37,935 nt of DNA from a virus. The translations under genes and the position numbers were made by a program. Shown here piece by piece: positions 18,076 through 25,076 of this stretch (position 1 is the stretch's first letter; the number at the start of each line of letters is the position of its first letter). The notes beneath the pieces are model-generated. The model searched no databases. It saw only the letters and a program-made list of their open reading frames with translations, and was not told the DNA's origin. The DNA is taken from IMG/VR virus record IMGVR_UViG_3300036766_000605, positions 1-37,935 of that record. One strand, 5' to 3'.

Positions 18076-18507
18076 GTGAGTACATTTCTGACCGAACTCA
18101 ATTTGATCGAGATAGGGGATAAACTGTGGCGGGTCCATGAATCCCTGGTTTATGAAAGTGATCTCCTGACGAGGATTATTACGGATAGTTTTGGGTATAA
18201 GTTTAATGTACCTGGACGGATTACTGTTCCAGAGGGATTCGTGACTGATCTGGCCAGCGTGCCCCGTGTCCCTATTATTTATTATTTTTGGGGAGGGCGG
18301 TGTCACCGGGAGGCGGTGATTCATGACTACTTATACCGAATTGACTCTGACCCCGTGGTCTCCTTCTCTATGGCCAATAAAGTGTTCCTGGAAGCAGCAA
18401 AGTCCAGAGGAAAGAGTCTGTTTATCCGCTACCCTATGTTTTGGGGAGTGTGTCTTGGTGGGATATTTTCCTACCATAAAAAATCAGTAAAGGAAGGTGT
18501 TATATGA
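18076..18507 (+). CDS. DUF1353 family protein
   Basis: 143 aa from GTG 18076, chosen because AGGAG lies 7 bases upstream; upstream codons in this frame shadow the FN3 gene. The DUF1353 signature is clear: VPEGFVTDLASVPR (about residues 55-68) followed by CHREAVIHDYLYRI (about 78-92). DUF1353 proteins are common near phage lysis or tail genes and their role is unknown; the conserved H/D residues suggest metal binding. The C-terminus has an aromatic hydrophobic stretch (FWGVCLGGIFSYH). The stop overlaps the next start (ATGA). Confidence 0.75.
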   Translation: MSTFLTELNLIEIGDKLWRVHESLVYESDLLTRIITDSFGYKFNVPGRITVPEGFVTDLASVPRVPIIYYFWGGRCHREAVIHDYLYRIDSDPVVSFSMANKVFLEAAKSRGKSLFIRYPMFWGVCLGGIFSYHKKSVKEGVI

Positions 18508-18662
18508 ATAAAATTGTATTAGCAGGTTTGGTCTTGGTAGTCATATTCCTGGGGGCTTGTGGAAGTACAACTGTGAATGTCACTAATAGTGGTGGTGGGG
18601 GGACAGGAACTGTTACTCCGAGTCCTGTACCGACTCCTGAACCAACCCCGACTCCGGCATAG
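18504..18662 (+). CDS. small proline-rich lipoprotein (o-spanin-like)
   Basis: 52 aa, ATG 18504 overlapping the previous stop, ribosome site AAGGAAGG. The signal sequence ends in the lipobox LGAC (Cys19), so the mature lipid-anchored peptide is about 34 residues. It is Gly-rich (SGGGG) and then proline/threonine-rich (TPSPVPTPEPTPTPA). Small proline-rich lipoproteins in lysis cassettes are typical outer-membrane spanins (Rz1-like), but no overlapping i-spanin is seen, so this is tentative. Confidence 0.55.
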   Translation: MNKIVLAGLVLVVIFLGACGSTTVNVTNSGGGGTGTVTPSPVPTPEPTPTPA

Positions 18663-18673
18663 AGAGGTGATTT

Positions 18674-18925
18674 ATGAAAAGATATTCAATAATCATATTA
18701 TGCTTAATATTCTTGACAGGGTGCTCCTCTACCCTCACCTATAATCACATAACCAAAGATTGGACAGCCAAGGACTATACCGTGCAGATTGATAAGGATG
18801 GTCTTATCAAAGCTGCTCCCAATCGTTGGTTTACTACGAGTTTCCTGGGACAGTTCTTTACCGGCTTGTTTTCCACTGCACAAAGTATAGTACCTTTGGT
18901 TACACCTGTGGTGACAGGGAAATGA
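18674..18925 (+). CDS. lipoprotein
   Basis: 83 aa, ribosome site GAGAGGTGA. Signal peptide with lipobox LTGC (Cys17). The mature part has a short polar region and an apolar C-terminal stretch (LGQFFTGLFSTAQSIVPLVT). It belongs to the envelope/lysis group and may be a second spanin or a membrane-modifying lipoprotein. Its stop overlaps the next gene's ATG (ATGA). Confidence 0.55.
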   Translation: MKRYSIIILCLIFLTGCSSTLTYNHITKDWTAKDYTVQIDKDGLIKAAPNRWFTTSFLGQFFTGLFSTAQSIVPLVTPVVTGK

Positions 18926-19011
18926 TTCGCTTAGAGTTAATCTTCTGGATCTTGGGAGGGGCAGTGGCAGTGGTGATTTGCTACTATTACCTCCCAAGGT
19001 GCATAGGGTAG
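18922..19011 (+). CDS. very small membrane protein (holin/spanin-type candidate)
   Basis: 29 aa: one transmembrane segment (ELIFWILGGAVAVVICYYYL) followed by a short basic tail (PRCIG). It starts at the ATGA overlap with the lipoprotein gene and is translationally coupled to it. A single-span peptide in a lysis cassette could be a pinholin-like or regulatory peptide; it is short enough that it may instead only couple translation. Confidence 0.4.
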   Translation: MIRLELIFWILGGAVAVVICYYYLPRCIG

Positions 19012-19023
19012 AGAGGGACATAC

Positions 19024-19329
19024 ATGACTGCATTTCTGGAAGGACTTCTTATTGCAGTAGCTGCCACTTTCCTTACTGTTATTGTAGCTTGGGTTGCAAC
19101 AAGAGTAAGTAGAAAGGACTGTATCACAAGTCAAAAACTATGTCAAGAGGGTTTTCAAAATAAGATATGTGCCCAGGGTTTACGGCTTGACGATGGAGAT
19201 GACACCTTCAAGTCAACAAGACATATTCAAAGAGCAGTTCTTCTAACCTTACTTTTTATGTGTAAGAAGTTAGATATTGACTGTGATGAGTTGACCAGAA
19301 CTTTTGTCAAAGAGGATATACTGGAATGA
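19024..19329 (+). CDS. membrane-anchored lysis-cassette protein (holin or i-spanin candidate)
   Basis: 101 aa, site GAGAGGGA. One N-terminal transmembrane helix (residues 5-26: LEGLLIAVAATFLTVIVAWV) followed by a soluble, cysteine-containing domain (four Cys around residues 33-49 and 80-88). This N-in single-span topology fits an i-spanin or a class III holin-like protein. It overlaps the endolysin gene by 4 bases (ATGA), which supports a role in lysis. Confidence 0.5.
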   Translation: MTAFLEGLLIAVAATFLTVIVAWVATRVSRKDCITSQKLCQEGFQNKICAQGLRLDDGDDTFKSTRHIQRAVLLTLLFMCKKLDIDCDELTRTFVKEDILE

Positions 19330-19631
19330 GCGAACTACTCAGAAAAAGAGCACTCTTCTCTCGATTAATACCTAAGTTATTGGATCGGATGTTTGCAGAA
19401 GGATATATAGCTTTAATAGGTAAGGATGGTTTGAAACATATGAAGAACTCCTTGCACTTTGATGGTTTGGCTATGGATATTGATCTCTTCAAGGACGGTT
19501 GGTATCTGGAGAATACCGAAGACCACCGACAGTTCGGGGAATGGTGGGAAGCACTGCACCCAGACTGCCGGTGGGGTGGGAGGTTTGAGGATGGTAATCA
19601 CTACAGTATCACCTACCAGGGGAAGAAGTAG
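19326..19631 (+). CDS. endolysin, M15 (VanY-like) L-alanyl-D-glutamate/D-Ala-D-Ala peptidase type
   Basis: 101 aa. The metallopeptidase M15 zinc signature is present: S-x-H-x-x-G-x-A-x-D (NSLHFDGLAMDIDLF, with H44 and D51 as ligands). RWGGRFEDGNHY follows, where H92 supplies the third ligand. The WGG...DGNHY ending matches short phage endolysins of the T5 Lys type, which cut peptide cross-links in peptidoglycan. There is no cell-wall-binding domain, as expected for a Gram-negative host. It is the last gene of the rightward unit, 12 bases from the end of the converging leftward unit. Confidence 0.8.
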   Translation: MSELLRKRALFSRLIPKLLDRMFAEGYIALIGKDGLKHMKNSLHFDGLAMDIDLFKDGWYLENTEDHRQFGEWWEALHPDCRWGGRFEDGNHYSITYQGKK

Positions 19632-19641
19632 CCCACTCCTT

Positions 19642-19661
19642 ATTCATCTAAATAAATCCTT
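19642..19661. repeat. 20-bp direct repeat, copy 1
   Basis: ATTCATCTAAATAAATCCTT occurs identically here and at 20092-20111. On the minus strand it is the sequence AAGGATTTATTTAGATGAAT: a ribosome site, a stop and a start. Here it lies at the end of the Acb2-like gene and opens an abortive 12-codon frame; at copy 2 it launches a real gene. Confidence 0.7.
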
Positions 19662-19880
19662 CTCGTTAATTGCAATACTTGCATTAGCCCACATTACCGC
19701 CTCCTGCACCTTGGTCAGGGCCATACTCCGTTCCTGGCTATATGGACACTCACGTCCGATAAGGAGAGCCAGTCTACACCCCAAGTCCCGGAGGTTCTCA
19801 TAACGCACTGCCTGATCCCCCTTAGGTGCATGGTATGTGAAGATATGCTCCAACTTATCTTTATCTGCATCAGTTATCAT
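19644..19880 (-). CDS. acb2-like: Acb2/Tad1-hairpin family protein, probable anti-CBASS nucleotide sponge
   Basis: 78 aa from ATG 19880, preceded by GGAGGTGAGAGAAAT; earlier codons in the frame lack a site. The family pattern is well preserved: IFTYHAPKGDQAVRY (residues 13-27), then ECPYSQERSMALTKVQEAVM (44-63) and WANASIAINE. This matches the small helical-hairpin domain known from Acb2, which sequesters cyclic di-/trinucleotides to block CBASS, and shared with Tad1-type anti-Thoeris proteins. The exact ligand cannot be read from sequence. Last gene of the leftward unit. Confidence 0.72.
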   Translation of the reverse strand: MITDADKDKLEHIFTYHAPKGDQAVRYENLRDLGCRLALLIGRECPYSQERSMALTKVQEAVMWANASIAINEKDLFR

Positions 19881-19887
19881 ATTTCTC

Positions 19888-20097
19888 TCACCTCCTTTTA
19901 AGAGTTTCGCACAAAGGTTCACAATCGTCTGGTGGAAGTTCAGGTTTTTCGGCCCAATGAGTAACAGGAAATCCTTTCCAAGAATCTATAGAAGAATAGT
20001 TATAAATAATTGTTCTTCTATTAGAAAGATCTTTTACTACCATAAGATACTCTCCAGGTTTTTCAGGTAGTCCATCACTAACCTTATTCCAATTCAT
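19888..20097 (-). CDS. DUF551-like protein
   Basis: 69 aa. The pattern NWNKVSDGLPEKPGEYLMVV, followed near the end by VTHWAEKPELPP, matches the DUF551 layout (M-x-W-x-x-V-x-(D/E)-x-L-P-x-x-G-x-Y-x-V ... H-W-x-x-L/P-x-x-P). This is a common small phage protein of unknown function. It starts directly at the stop of the upstream gene (TAGATG) with AAAGGA 8 bases before, and lies 7 bases upstream of the Acb2-like gene, so the two are probably co-translated. Confidence 0.65.
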   Translation of the reverse strand: MNWNKVSDGLPEKPGEYLMVVKDLSNRRTIIYNYSSIDSWKGFPVTHWAEKPELPPDDCEPLCETLKRR

Positions 20098-20111
20098 CTA
20101 AATAAATCCTT
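20092..20111. repeat. 20-bp direct repeat, copy 2
   Basis: Second identical copy of the 20-base sequence found at 19642-19661. Here it contains the end of the 20098-20430 gene and the ribosome site, stop and start junction of the DUF551-like gene. The distance between copies is 450 bp and spans the two small genes. Confidence 0.7.
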
Positions 20112-20430
20112 TCTGCTTCGCAATCCACATAGACATATTTATGGATTCTATTTCTTTTAAAGGTTGGTCATCGTCAAAGTCTACAAGTTGACTCTTTGGA
20201 ATCCAGTATTCATCTCCATCTTCAGTCTCAACAAAAATAGCTGCGTCAGTTTTCCTTTTCACCACACACTCCAGTTCAAAAGAATCTTGTTCTGCAGGAA
20301 GATTATTACGTTCTATGGATTTATAAGATCCCTTTCCTTCCTCTATTAAAACAAGTCTCTTACGCATAGCTATAGCATCTAAGACTAATATAGCTCCACA
20401 ACGAGGGCAGATTTCTTCATATGGCGGCAT
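20098..20430 (-). CDS. hypothetical zinc-knuckle-start protein
   Basis: 110 aa, site AAAGGAGAT. A CPRCG knuckle opens the protein (residues 8-12), but no second Cys pair follows. The C-terminal half has EYWIPKSQLVDFDDDQPLKE and ends MSMWIAKQKGFI, a pattern shared by small phage proteins of unknown role ('VWIPKSxI...W.A.KKG'). It is acidic overall. The N-terminal and C-terminal parts look like separate modules. Confidence 0.5.
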   Translation of the reverse strand: MPPYEEICPRCGAILVLDAIAMRKRLVLIEEGKGSYKSIERNNLPAEQDSFELECVVKRKTDAAIFVETEDGDEYWIPKSQLVDFDDDQPLKEIESINMSMWIAKQKGFI

Positions 20431-20444
20431 TTTTATCTCCTTTC

Positions 20445-20726
20445 TTAGTATCTATACCTTGCAAAGGCTTCATCATCACAAGGAATTATTCTTTTAATGT
20501 GATCTGGTAACTTGACTTTATCTCCATATCTCTCAACATTAAGAACAGTATTGTCTTCAGCAAAATTAATGTAGATTGCCCAATCATCTACGTCACCTCG
20601 CTTTGCAACCCAGCGAAGTACTCTATCTGTATCTGACATATTTATCCCTGTATAATTGTCTATAGTAAGTCCAGTAGCAAATATCTTTCCTGGTATCATA
20701 TTATTTAACATCTGTAGTGTTAACAT
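20445..20726 (-). CDS. hypothetical phage protein
   Basis: 93 aa with a strong ribosome site (GAGGAGGA). The N-terminus (MLTLQMLNNMIPGKIFATGL) and the segment RWVAKRGDVDDWAIYINFAE, followed by GDKV and the ending IIPCDDEAFARYRY, form a pattern I recognise as recurring in phage early regions. Function unknown. It begins directly after palindrome copy B, so its translation or transcription may be governed by that element. Confidence 0.5.
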   Translation of the reverse strand: MLTLQMLNNMIPGKIFATGLTIDNYTGINMSDTDRVLRWVAKRGDVDDWAIYINFAEDNTVLNVERYGDKVKLPDHIKRIIPCDDEAFARYRY

Positions 20727-20740
20727 ACTTTGGTCCTCCT

Positions 20741-20769
20741 CAGAAAGTTCAATTGTTGACGTTTCTTGG
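20741..20769. repeat. dispersed imperfect palindrome, copy B
   Basis: Related to copies at 2752, 28815 and 35350: CAGAAA-gTTCAATtgTTGACg-TTTCTtGG. It spans the stop codon of the DUF3987 gene (20749-20751) and ends 15 bases before the start of the next gene. The dyad is less perfect than in copies C and D. Confidence 0.6.
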
Positions 20770-21981
20770 CTTCATTCCAGTTGCCCAATAATACCAGATT
20801 CCCCCGATTCTACCATCTGGGTTTCTATAATCTCTTTTAACTTTACCTGTTCTTATCGCTGTCTCTATAACATTATCGAACTTATCCGAGTCCATATCTT
20901 TCCATGTAAGAGCCATTATTTGTTTCTCTTCAATAGCTCCACGGACTTGTATAAGAGATAGAACTGTATCAACCTCGGATGCAATTAAACTCTTTCCAAC
21001 AGCCCTAAAAGAATTAGACATTCCTTTTTCAGCTACTTCAATATACTTAATTGCAGTAGTTATGTCCTCCCATTCTATAATCAAGTCCTGTCTTTTAGCA
21101 GCTGCGATATTAATAGATGTTTTTAAGATAGTATCAGGTTTTCTTGAATACCAAGAGTTAAATATAGGTTCCTGACATATCCTCTTAGGAGATAACATTT
21201 CATACTGATTATACCACTCAATCCAATTACTCCTTACCTTCAGCGGTAGTTTATATTCTCCACTAATTTGGCTGATCTCGAACAGGTCTGAGATAAGCTG
21301 TTTCCTAATTGATCTTTCACGTTCTGTAAGTTCAGGGATTGCTTCCTTTTTGTATGGAGCATCTGCCCAGATGAATAAGATTCTGGACGTAAGACCACCA
21401 CCAATGGCTGTAGATGGGAGAGAAGAAGCAAGGGAGTCTGGGGTAGTAGCAGCTTGCAGGTTGAAGAATACATTTTCAAGGATGTTAACTCCGGAGTGCT
21501 TTGTTTTTTTCTCGAAGCTGTCTGGGCAGTCGTAGAGATCTGTGAGAAGTACCAGCATTTTGGTATTCTCTTTTTTCTGTCCCAAAAAAGATTCAAACTC
21601 CTTAGATATAACTGATAGTGAGCAATGAAAGAATGGCCCATCAGTCCCAGGAATAACAGACTCGTTTCTTGAGATTTCGAGATCATCTATTAAAGCCTCC
21701 TTTGTGATGGAGTCAGCAGAGATTGTTATTCCTGGGACCTGTTTTAGTATCTCTAAGGCAAACTTAATAGCCTGAGTCTTACGAGCAATCCCAGGTTGGG
21801 CTACTAATACTATGTATATGTTAGGAAAATAGGTTAATCTACCCAAAGAGAGCCAGGTCTTTCTCCTTAAGACTGAGGCTATAGTAGAAATAGCACACCA
21901 AAGATGAAATTGCTTAGCAGATTCAGTGTTCTCTGTAAATTCAAGGTATGCCTCAATCCAGTTAGACAAGGTTCTCTTCAT
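20749..21981 (-). CDS. DUF3987-type helicase/primase-like ATPase
   Basis: 410 aa. N-terminal region typical of DUF3987: LSNWIEAYLEFTENTESAKQ, then FHLWCAISTIASVLRRKTWL. A variant P-loop AQPGIARKT lies at residues 61-69, with Lys68-Thr69 retained but a glycine replaced. VLLTDLYDCPDSFEKKT (about 141-157) and a long helical ATPase core follow, then a C-terminal winged-helix-like stretch (IQVRGAIEEKQIMALTWKDM). DUF3987 proteins accompany phage replication genes and are thought to act as primase/helicase ATPases. Here it lies just downstream of the polymerase, which supports that role. Confidence 0.65.
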   Translation of the reverse strand: MKRTLSNWIEAYLEFTENTESAKQFHLWCAISTIASVLRRKTWLSLGRLTYFPNIYIVLVAQPGIARKTQAIKFALEILKQVPGITISADSITKEALIDDLEISRNESVIPGTDGPFFHCSLSVISKEFESFLGQKKENTKMLVLLTDLYDCPDSFEKKTKHSGVNILENVFFNLQAATTPDSLASSLPSTAIGGGLTSRILFIWADAPYKKEAIPELTERERSIRKQLISDLFEISQISGEYKLPLKVRSNWIEWYNQYEMLSPKRICQEPIFNSWYSRKPDTILKTSINIAAAKRQDLIIEWEDITTAIKYIEVAEKGMSNSFRAVGKSLIASEVDTVLSLIQVRGAIEEKQIMALTWKDMDSDKFDNVIETAIRTGKVKRDYRNPDGRIGGIWYYWATGMKPRNVNN

Positions 21982-22150
21982 TTTTTCTCTCTATGTTTGC
22001 CCACTCTAATAAGTCTTGCGCAAGTGTATGATCAGTTTCTTCAATTTCTTCAGCATATGTACGCATAGCCATACGAGAAGCGTATGCATACATATCACAT
22101 TTAAACTTAGACTTAGGTTTGAGAACGAAGTACTTCAATTCGAGAGCCAA
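21962..22150 (-). CDS. small hypothetical protein with TTG start
   Basis: 62 aa. The start is TTG 22150, decided by the strong site AAGGAGGTGAAAGA just upstream; no ATG is placed as well. It overlaps the end of the polymerase gene by 38 bases and the start of the DUF3987 gene by 20. Basic N-terminus (FVLKPKSKFK) and acidic helical C-terminus (EEIEETDHTLAQDLLEWANI). The setting between polymerase and DUF3987 protein suggests a replication accessory peptide; no family recognised. Confidence 0.5.
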   Translation of the reverse strand: MALELKYFVLKPKSKFKCDMYAYASRMAMRTYAEEIEETDHTLAQDLLEWANIERKNEENLV

Positions 22151-24545
22151 TATCTTTCACCTCCTTTTTACCCCATTCATAAGGTAAGTCATTTTGTTCT
22201 TCCCATGAGGATCCAGCTTTAAAATCAGTTTCTATGACCATAATATCATGGTTTACTACAATTGGTCGAAGCATATGTTTGAGACAAAGCTTTTGTACGT
22301 CTCCAATTATTTTCTCAGGAATATGAAAGTAAATTGCATCATGTAATTGTAGTAAGATCTCAATATCTTTCCCAGCTTCTTCATATATATCCACAAGATC
22401 CATGTTTAATAAATCTCCAACAGATGATTGAGGTTTAAAAGCATAAGCAGATCGAAGTAAATCCTCCCCCCACCTTCCAAGGAATTTATGACTCCTTCCT
22501 ACAACATTAGTTAACACACGAGATGAACGAAGCTCAGCTTCTGTACTCCTATGCCATATAACAAGGGACGGGTTAGAATTAAAATATGTTTGGAGAAGGA
22601 GTTTAGCTTGCGCCATTTTAACTCCAAGTTTGGTAGATACAACACCTGGACCAGCAAAATATGAAACGGCATGGCGGAGGGTCTTACCAATTTTTCTGTG
22701 GTTTGGAGTTACTTCTTCTTCTATTATATGAAACATTCCTGCAGCAGTAAGATTATGAACATCAAATTTATGTTTGTCTTTATAAGAAGCATTCAAACGA
22801 TTCTTAAAAAGATTCTTTTCTTTCTGGTTATTAGACAGAAATGCTACAACAACTGCCTCAGCTTGTACTTTATCAGCTTGCATAATAACCCACTCTTTTT
22901 TAGCTCGATACATTTTTCTGGCTTCGGGCGGGATATTCTGTAGGTTTCCACTTCCATATGGAAGGATAATAGATTTAGATGAACTCCATCTACCAAAGGA
23001 TTTCTTCCCCTTCTGCTGAGATTTAGAATCATCTTCATCTATAACTGAGCCAGCAATGTTATAGCTGGTATGAACACGATTAGTAGGAGAGAGGTTTATA
23101 TCTAAAAAATCTAAAAGTTTATTATATTTTTTGTATATAAGTAATAAATTAAACAGAGGATTGTTTGGAGAAAGAGTTGCAAGCTTTTTAATAGCTTCCT
23201 CTCCAGCAGTTATTTTACGGGGGTCTGTTATTTTCTTTCTTCTTTTGTATTGAATAGGAAGCTTCATGTCCTCATATAAAAGAATCCTCACCTGCTTTGG
23301 AGAGTTGTAGTTTATCTTTCTTCCTATAAGTTTATTAAGATCTGCTTCAGCTTTGTTAGCCTTTTCTGTAGTTTGGAATATTAATTCTTTTTGGATAACA
23401 GGATCAACCTCAATTCCCTGTAATTGCATCATTAAAGATGGAGCTACTTCGCTCATTTCAAATCTAAATAAGTCCATAAGCTTAGTCTTTTCAAGTTCTT
23501 TTGCCATAAATTCTTTTATGCCAAAAGTGTTAGCAGCATCAGTAGCATTATACATAACTGCGTTTTCCTTAGAGGTGTGCTTCCATGCTGGAACATCTAA
23601 GCAAATCGAAGCAAGATAACCAAGATCCCTTGGTGTCTCAGGCCATAGAATATGAGCTGCAAGAAGGGTATCAAAGGATAGCTTATCACAATGAATATGA
23701 TGGTTAAGTAGAAGAACTCCTGTATCATATGGAGCATTTTGAAAAATGGTAGGACATTCTTGGCATAGACGAGCAAATATGTGCCATAGTTTTGTTTCTT
23801 TAACTTTATTAAAGGTTGGTACAGGTCCAGATATAAGTCTTATAGACATAGCAAAGGTAGGACTGGATGCTACACCTAAGATTGAAATGTGACTTCCAGG
23901 TTGGACTGTTTCTATGTCTATAGAAGCTTCACCTTTAGTTTCTATAATGGATTCACAGAATGAAATAAATTCAGATGGACTGCGTGCTTCGACAAGAATC
24001 CTTTTATCTTGGGGGAGAGATCGAAAGGTAGAATGGTATTTAGCTTTTCTTAAATCCATTACAACCGTCCAATATAACTCCCATTGATAGTTCACAGCTG
24101 AGGGATGATAAGTTGCAAGAACCTTTTGGCCTGGAACCAATGTAGAGTCCATAATAGTGCCTCTGAACTCAGAGATTTTCTTTTGATTGGTTAATGCCCA
24201 TAAAGCTATGTTGCCTAAGGCTACAATGATGTTAGGCTGATGGAATTCTATTTCTTTTTTAAGTTCTACAAGCCACCCCACCAAAATAGGCTTAGGAATA
24301 GTACACTTAGAGTCTTCAAAGTAATACGAAATCCTATTAGCGGGGGGTCTTTCTCGGGCTACATTTCCTATTAAGCATTCTGCTCTTGATATACCTACAC
24401 TTAGGAGTAGGTTAGTAAAGGTTTTTCCTGCTGGGGCATCTACGCAGAAAGGAGTTCCTTTTTTATCTTCCTGTTCATCGGGAGCTTCGCCGAGAAAAAA
24501 TATCTTAGCTCCAATGGAGCCTATAGTTCTGACGTAAATAAGCAC
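22113..24545 (-). CDS. uracil-DNA glycosylase / 3'-5' exonuclease / family A DNA polymerase fusion
   Basis: 810 aa from GTG 24545; the codon before it is TAG, so nothing can be added upstream. Residues 1-170: family 4-like UDG (FLGEAPDEQED at 17-27, RPPANR at 66-71, HPSA at 147-150) lacking the usual N-terminal CxxC iron-sulphur ligands. Residues 180-350: DnaQ-like exonuclease with D210-x-E212, N270...D274 and Y332...D336, so probably proofreading-competent. Residues 370-810: PolA palm and fingers: motif A D558-x-x-Q561-x-E563; motif B R617, K621, Y629, with His625 at the place of E. coli Phe762; motif C H735-D736-A737 where HDE is usual. Replicative polymerase of this phage. Confidence 0.85.
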   Translation of the reverse strand: MLIYVRTIGSIGAKIFFLGEAPDEQEDKKGTPFCVDAPAGKTFTNLLLSVGISRAECLIGNVARERPPANRISYYFEDSKCTIPKPILVGWLVELKKEIEFHQPNIIVALGNIALWALTNQKKISEFRGTIMDSTLVPGQKVLATYHPSAVNYQWELYWTVVMDLRKAKYHSTFRSLPQDKRILVEARSPSEFISFCESIIETKGEASIDIETVQPGSHISILGVASSPTFAMSIRLISGPVPTFNKVKETKLWHIFARLCQECPTIFQNAPYDTGVLLLNHHIHCDKLSFDTLLAAHILWPETPRDLGYLASICLDVPAWKHTSKENAVMYNATDAANTFGIKEFMAKELEKTKLMDLFRFEMSEVAPSLMMQLQGIEVDPVIQKELIFQTTEKANKAEADLNKLIGRKINYNSPKQVRILLYEDMKLPIQYKRRKKITDPRKITAGEEAIKKLATLSPNNPLFNLLLIYKKYNKLLDFLDINLSPTNRVHTSYNIAGSVIDEDDSKSQQKGKKSFGRWSSSKSIILPYGSGNLQNIPPEARKMYRAKKEWVIMQADKVQAEAVVVAFLSNNQKEKNLFKNRLNASYKDKHKFDVHNLTAAGMFHIIEEEVTPNHRKIGKTLRHAVSYFAGPGVVSTKLGVKMAQAKLLLQTYFNSNPSLVIWHRSTEAELRSSRVLTNVVGRSHKFLGRWGEDLLRSAYAFKPQSSVGDLLNMDLVDIYEEAGKDIEILLQLHDAIYFHIPEKIIGDVQKLCLKHMLRPIVVNHDIMVIETDFKAGSSWEEQNDLPYEWGKKEVKDIGSRIEVLRSQT

Positions 24546-24610
24546 CTACCTTTCTTCTGCTTCTAACTTCTTAAGTATGAAGTCTGTTGCAGCTTCTTTG
24601 GAAGAGCATC
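24546..24610 (-). other. possible frameshifted tail of the upstream gene (coding-like, no start codon)
   Basis: The minus strand has an open frame without start codon that reads KIRCSSKEAATDFILKKL followed by EAEER, then TAG directly against the polymerase GTG. It lies in the -1 phase relative to the end of the 24611-24895 gene and continues it if one base is slipped at ACAAAATAA. The composition looks like genuine coding sequence. A sequencing error, a recent mutation or recoding would all produce this. Confidence 0.35.
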
Positions 24611-24895
24611 TTATTTTGTAGCCACAATAATCTTAGCTTTTTCTGACTTTTCTTTGTTGCCTACAAACTCCAGAATTTGTTTAACAGTCCAAAGCTTATT
24701 ACACTTTACACATATCCTTGCAACAGAATGCTCAAGAAATCCAGTCTTTCCATCCGGGGATAGAAGAGAAGGGAGGACTTTTAACGCCTTAACTTCGATA
24801 AATAGATTACTTTCAGGACTGCAATCACAGGAAAGATTGTCAAGTTGATTTATGTCAATATTCATTTTAGGTTGTTGTGGTTGTTGCTGGTTCAT
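24611..24895 (-). CDS. hypothetical protein with two CxC/CxxC pairs
   Basis: 94 aa from ATG 24895 behind GGAGGGAAACATCTA; the longer frame upstream is a shadow of the 24867 gene. A Gln-rich N-terminus (MNQQQPQQP) precedes MNIDINQLDNLSCDCSPESN, then ALKVLPSLLSPDG and ICVKCNKLWTVKQILEF. The pairs CDC and CVKC suggest a small zinc ribbon. Similar proteins with a 'xxLSKLLSPxGK...CxxCG' layout occur near phage replication genes; function unknown. It overlaps the upstream gene by 29 bases. Confidence 0.5.
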   Translation of the reverse strand: MNQQQPQQPKMNIDINQLDNLSCDCSPESNLFIEVKALKVLPSLLSPDGKTGFLEHSVARICVKCNKLWTVKQILEFVGNKEKSEKAKIIVATK

Positions 24896-25076
24896 TAGAT
24901 GTTTCCCTCCATTCTGGTAGTGGACATTCTTTAGGAATAATGTCTCCATTAGGTTGATAGATTGGGTTAGTAGGATTAGCAAAGCAAAATATACCATATC
25001 TATTATCTATAATTCTTACTCTATAAGCATAACAATCGAGACATCTATGTATTTCATGTTTAGCTTCCTTTGACAT
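24867..25076 (-). CDS. hypothetical small cysteine-containing protein
   Basis: 69 aa with a very good ribosome site (AAAGGAGAAGG). CLDC at residues 13-16, a lone Cys near 31 and ECPLPEW near residue 53 give a pattern (CxxC...CxxP...(W/E)CPLP(D/E)W) common in small phage proteins that probably bind zinc. A threonine run ends the chain. No function known. It shares the replication-cluster operon. Confidence 0.5.
   Translation of the reverse strand: MSKEAKHEIHRCLDCYAYRVRIIDNRYGIFCFANPTNPIYQPNGDIIPKECPLPEWRETSNEPATTTTT

Noticed and set aside
24838-24870. Promoter from TTGACA near 24838 (minus strand)
   Set aside because: No -10-like hexamer at 16-18 bases, and it lies inside coding sequence.
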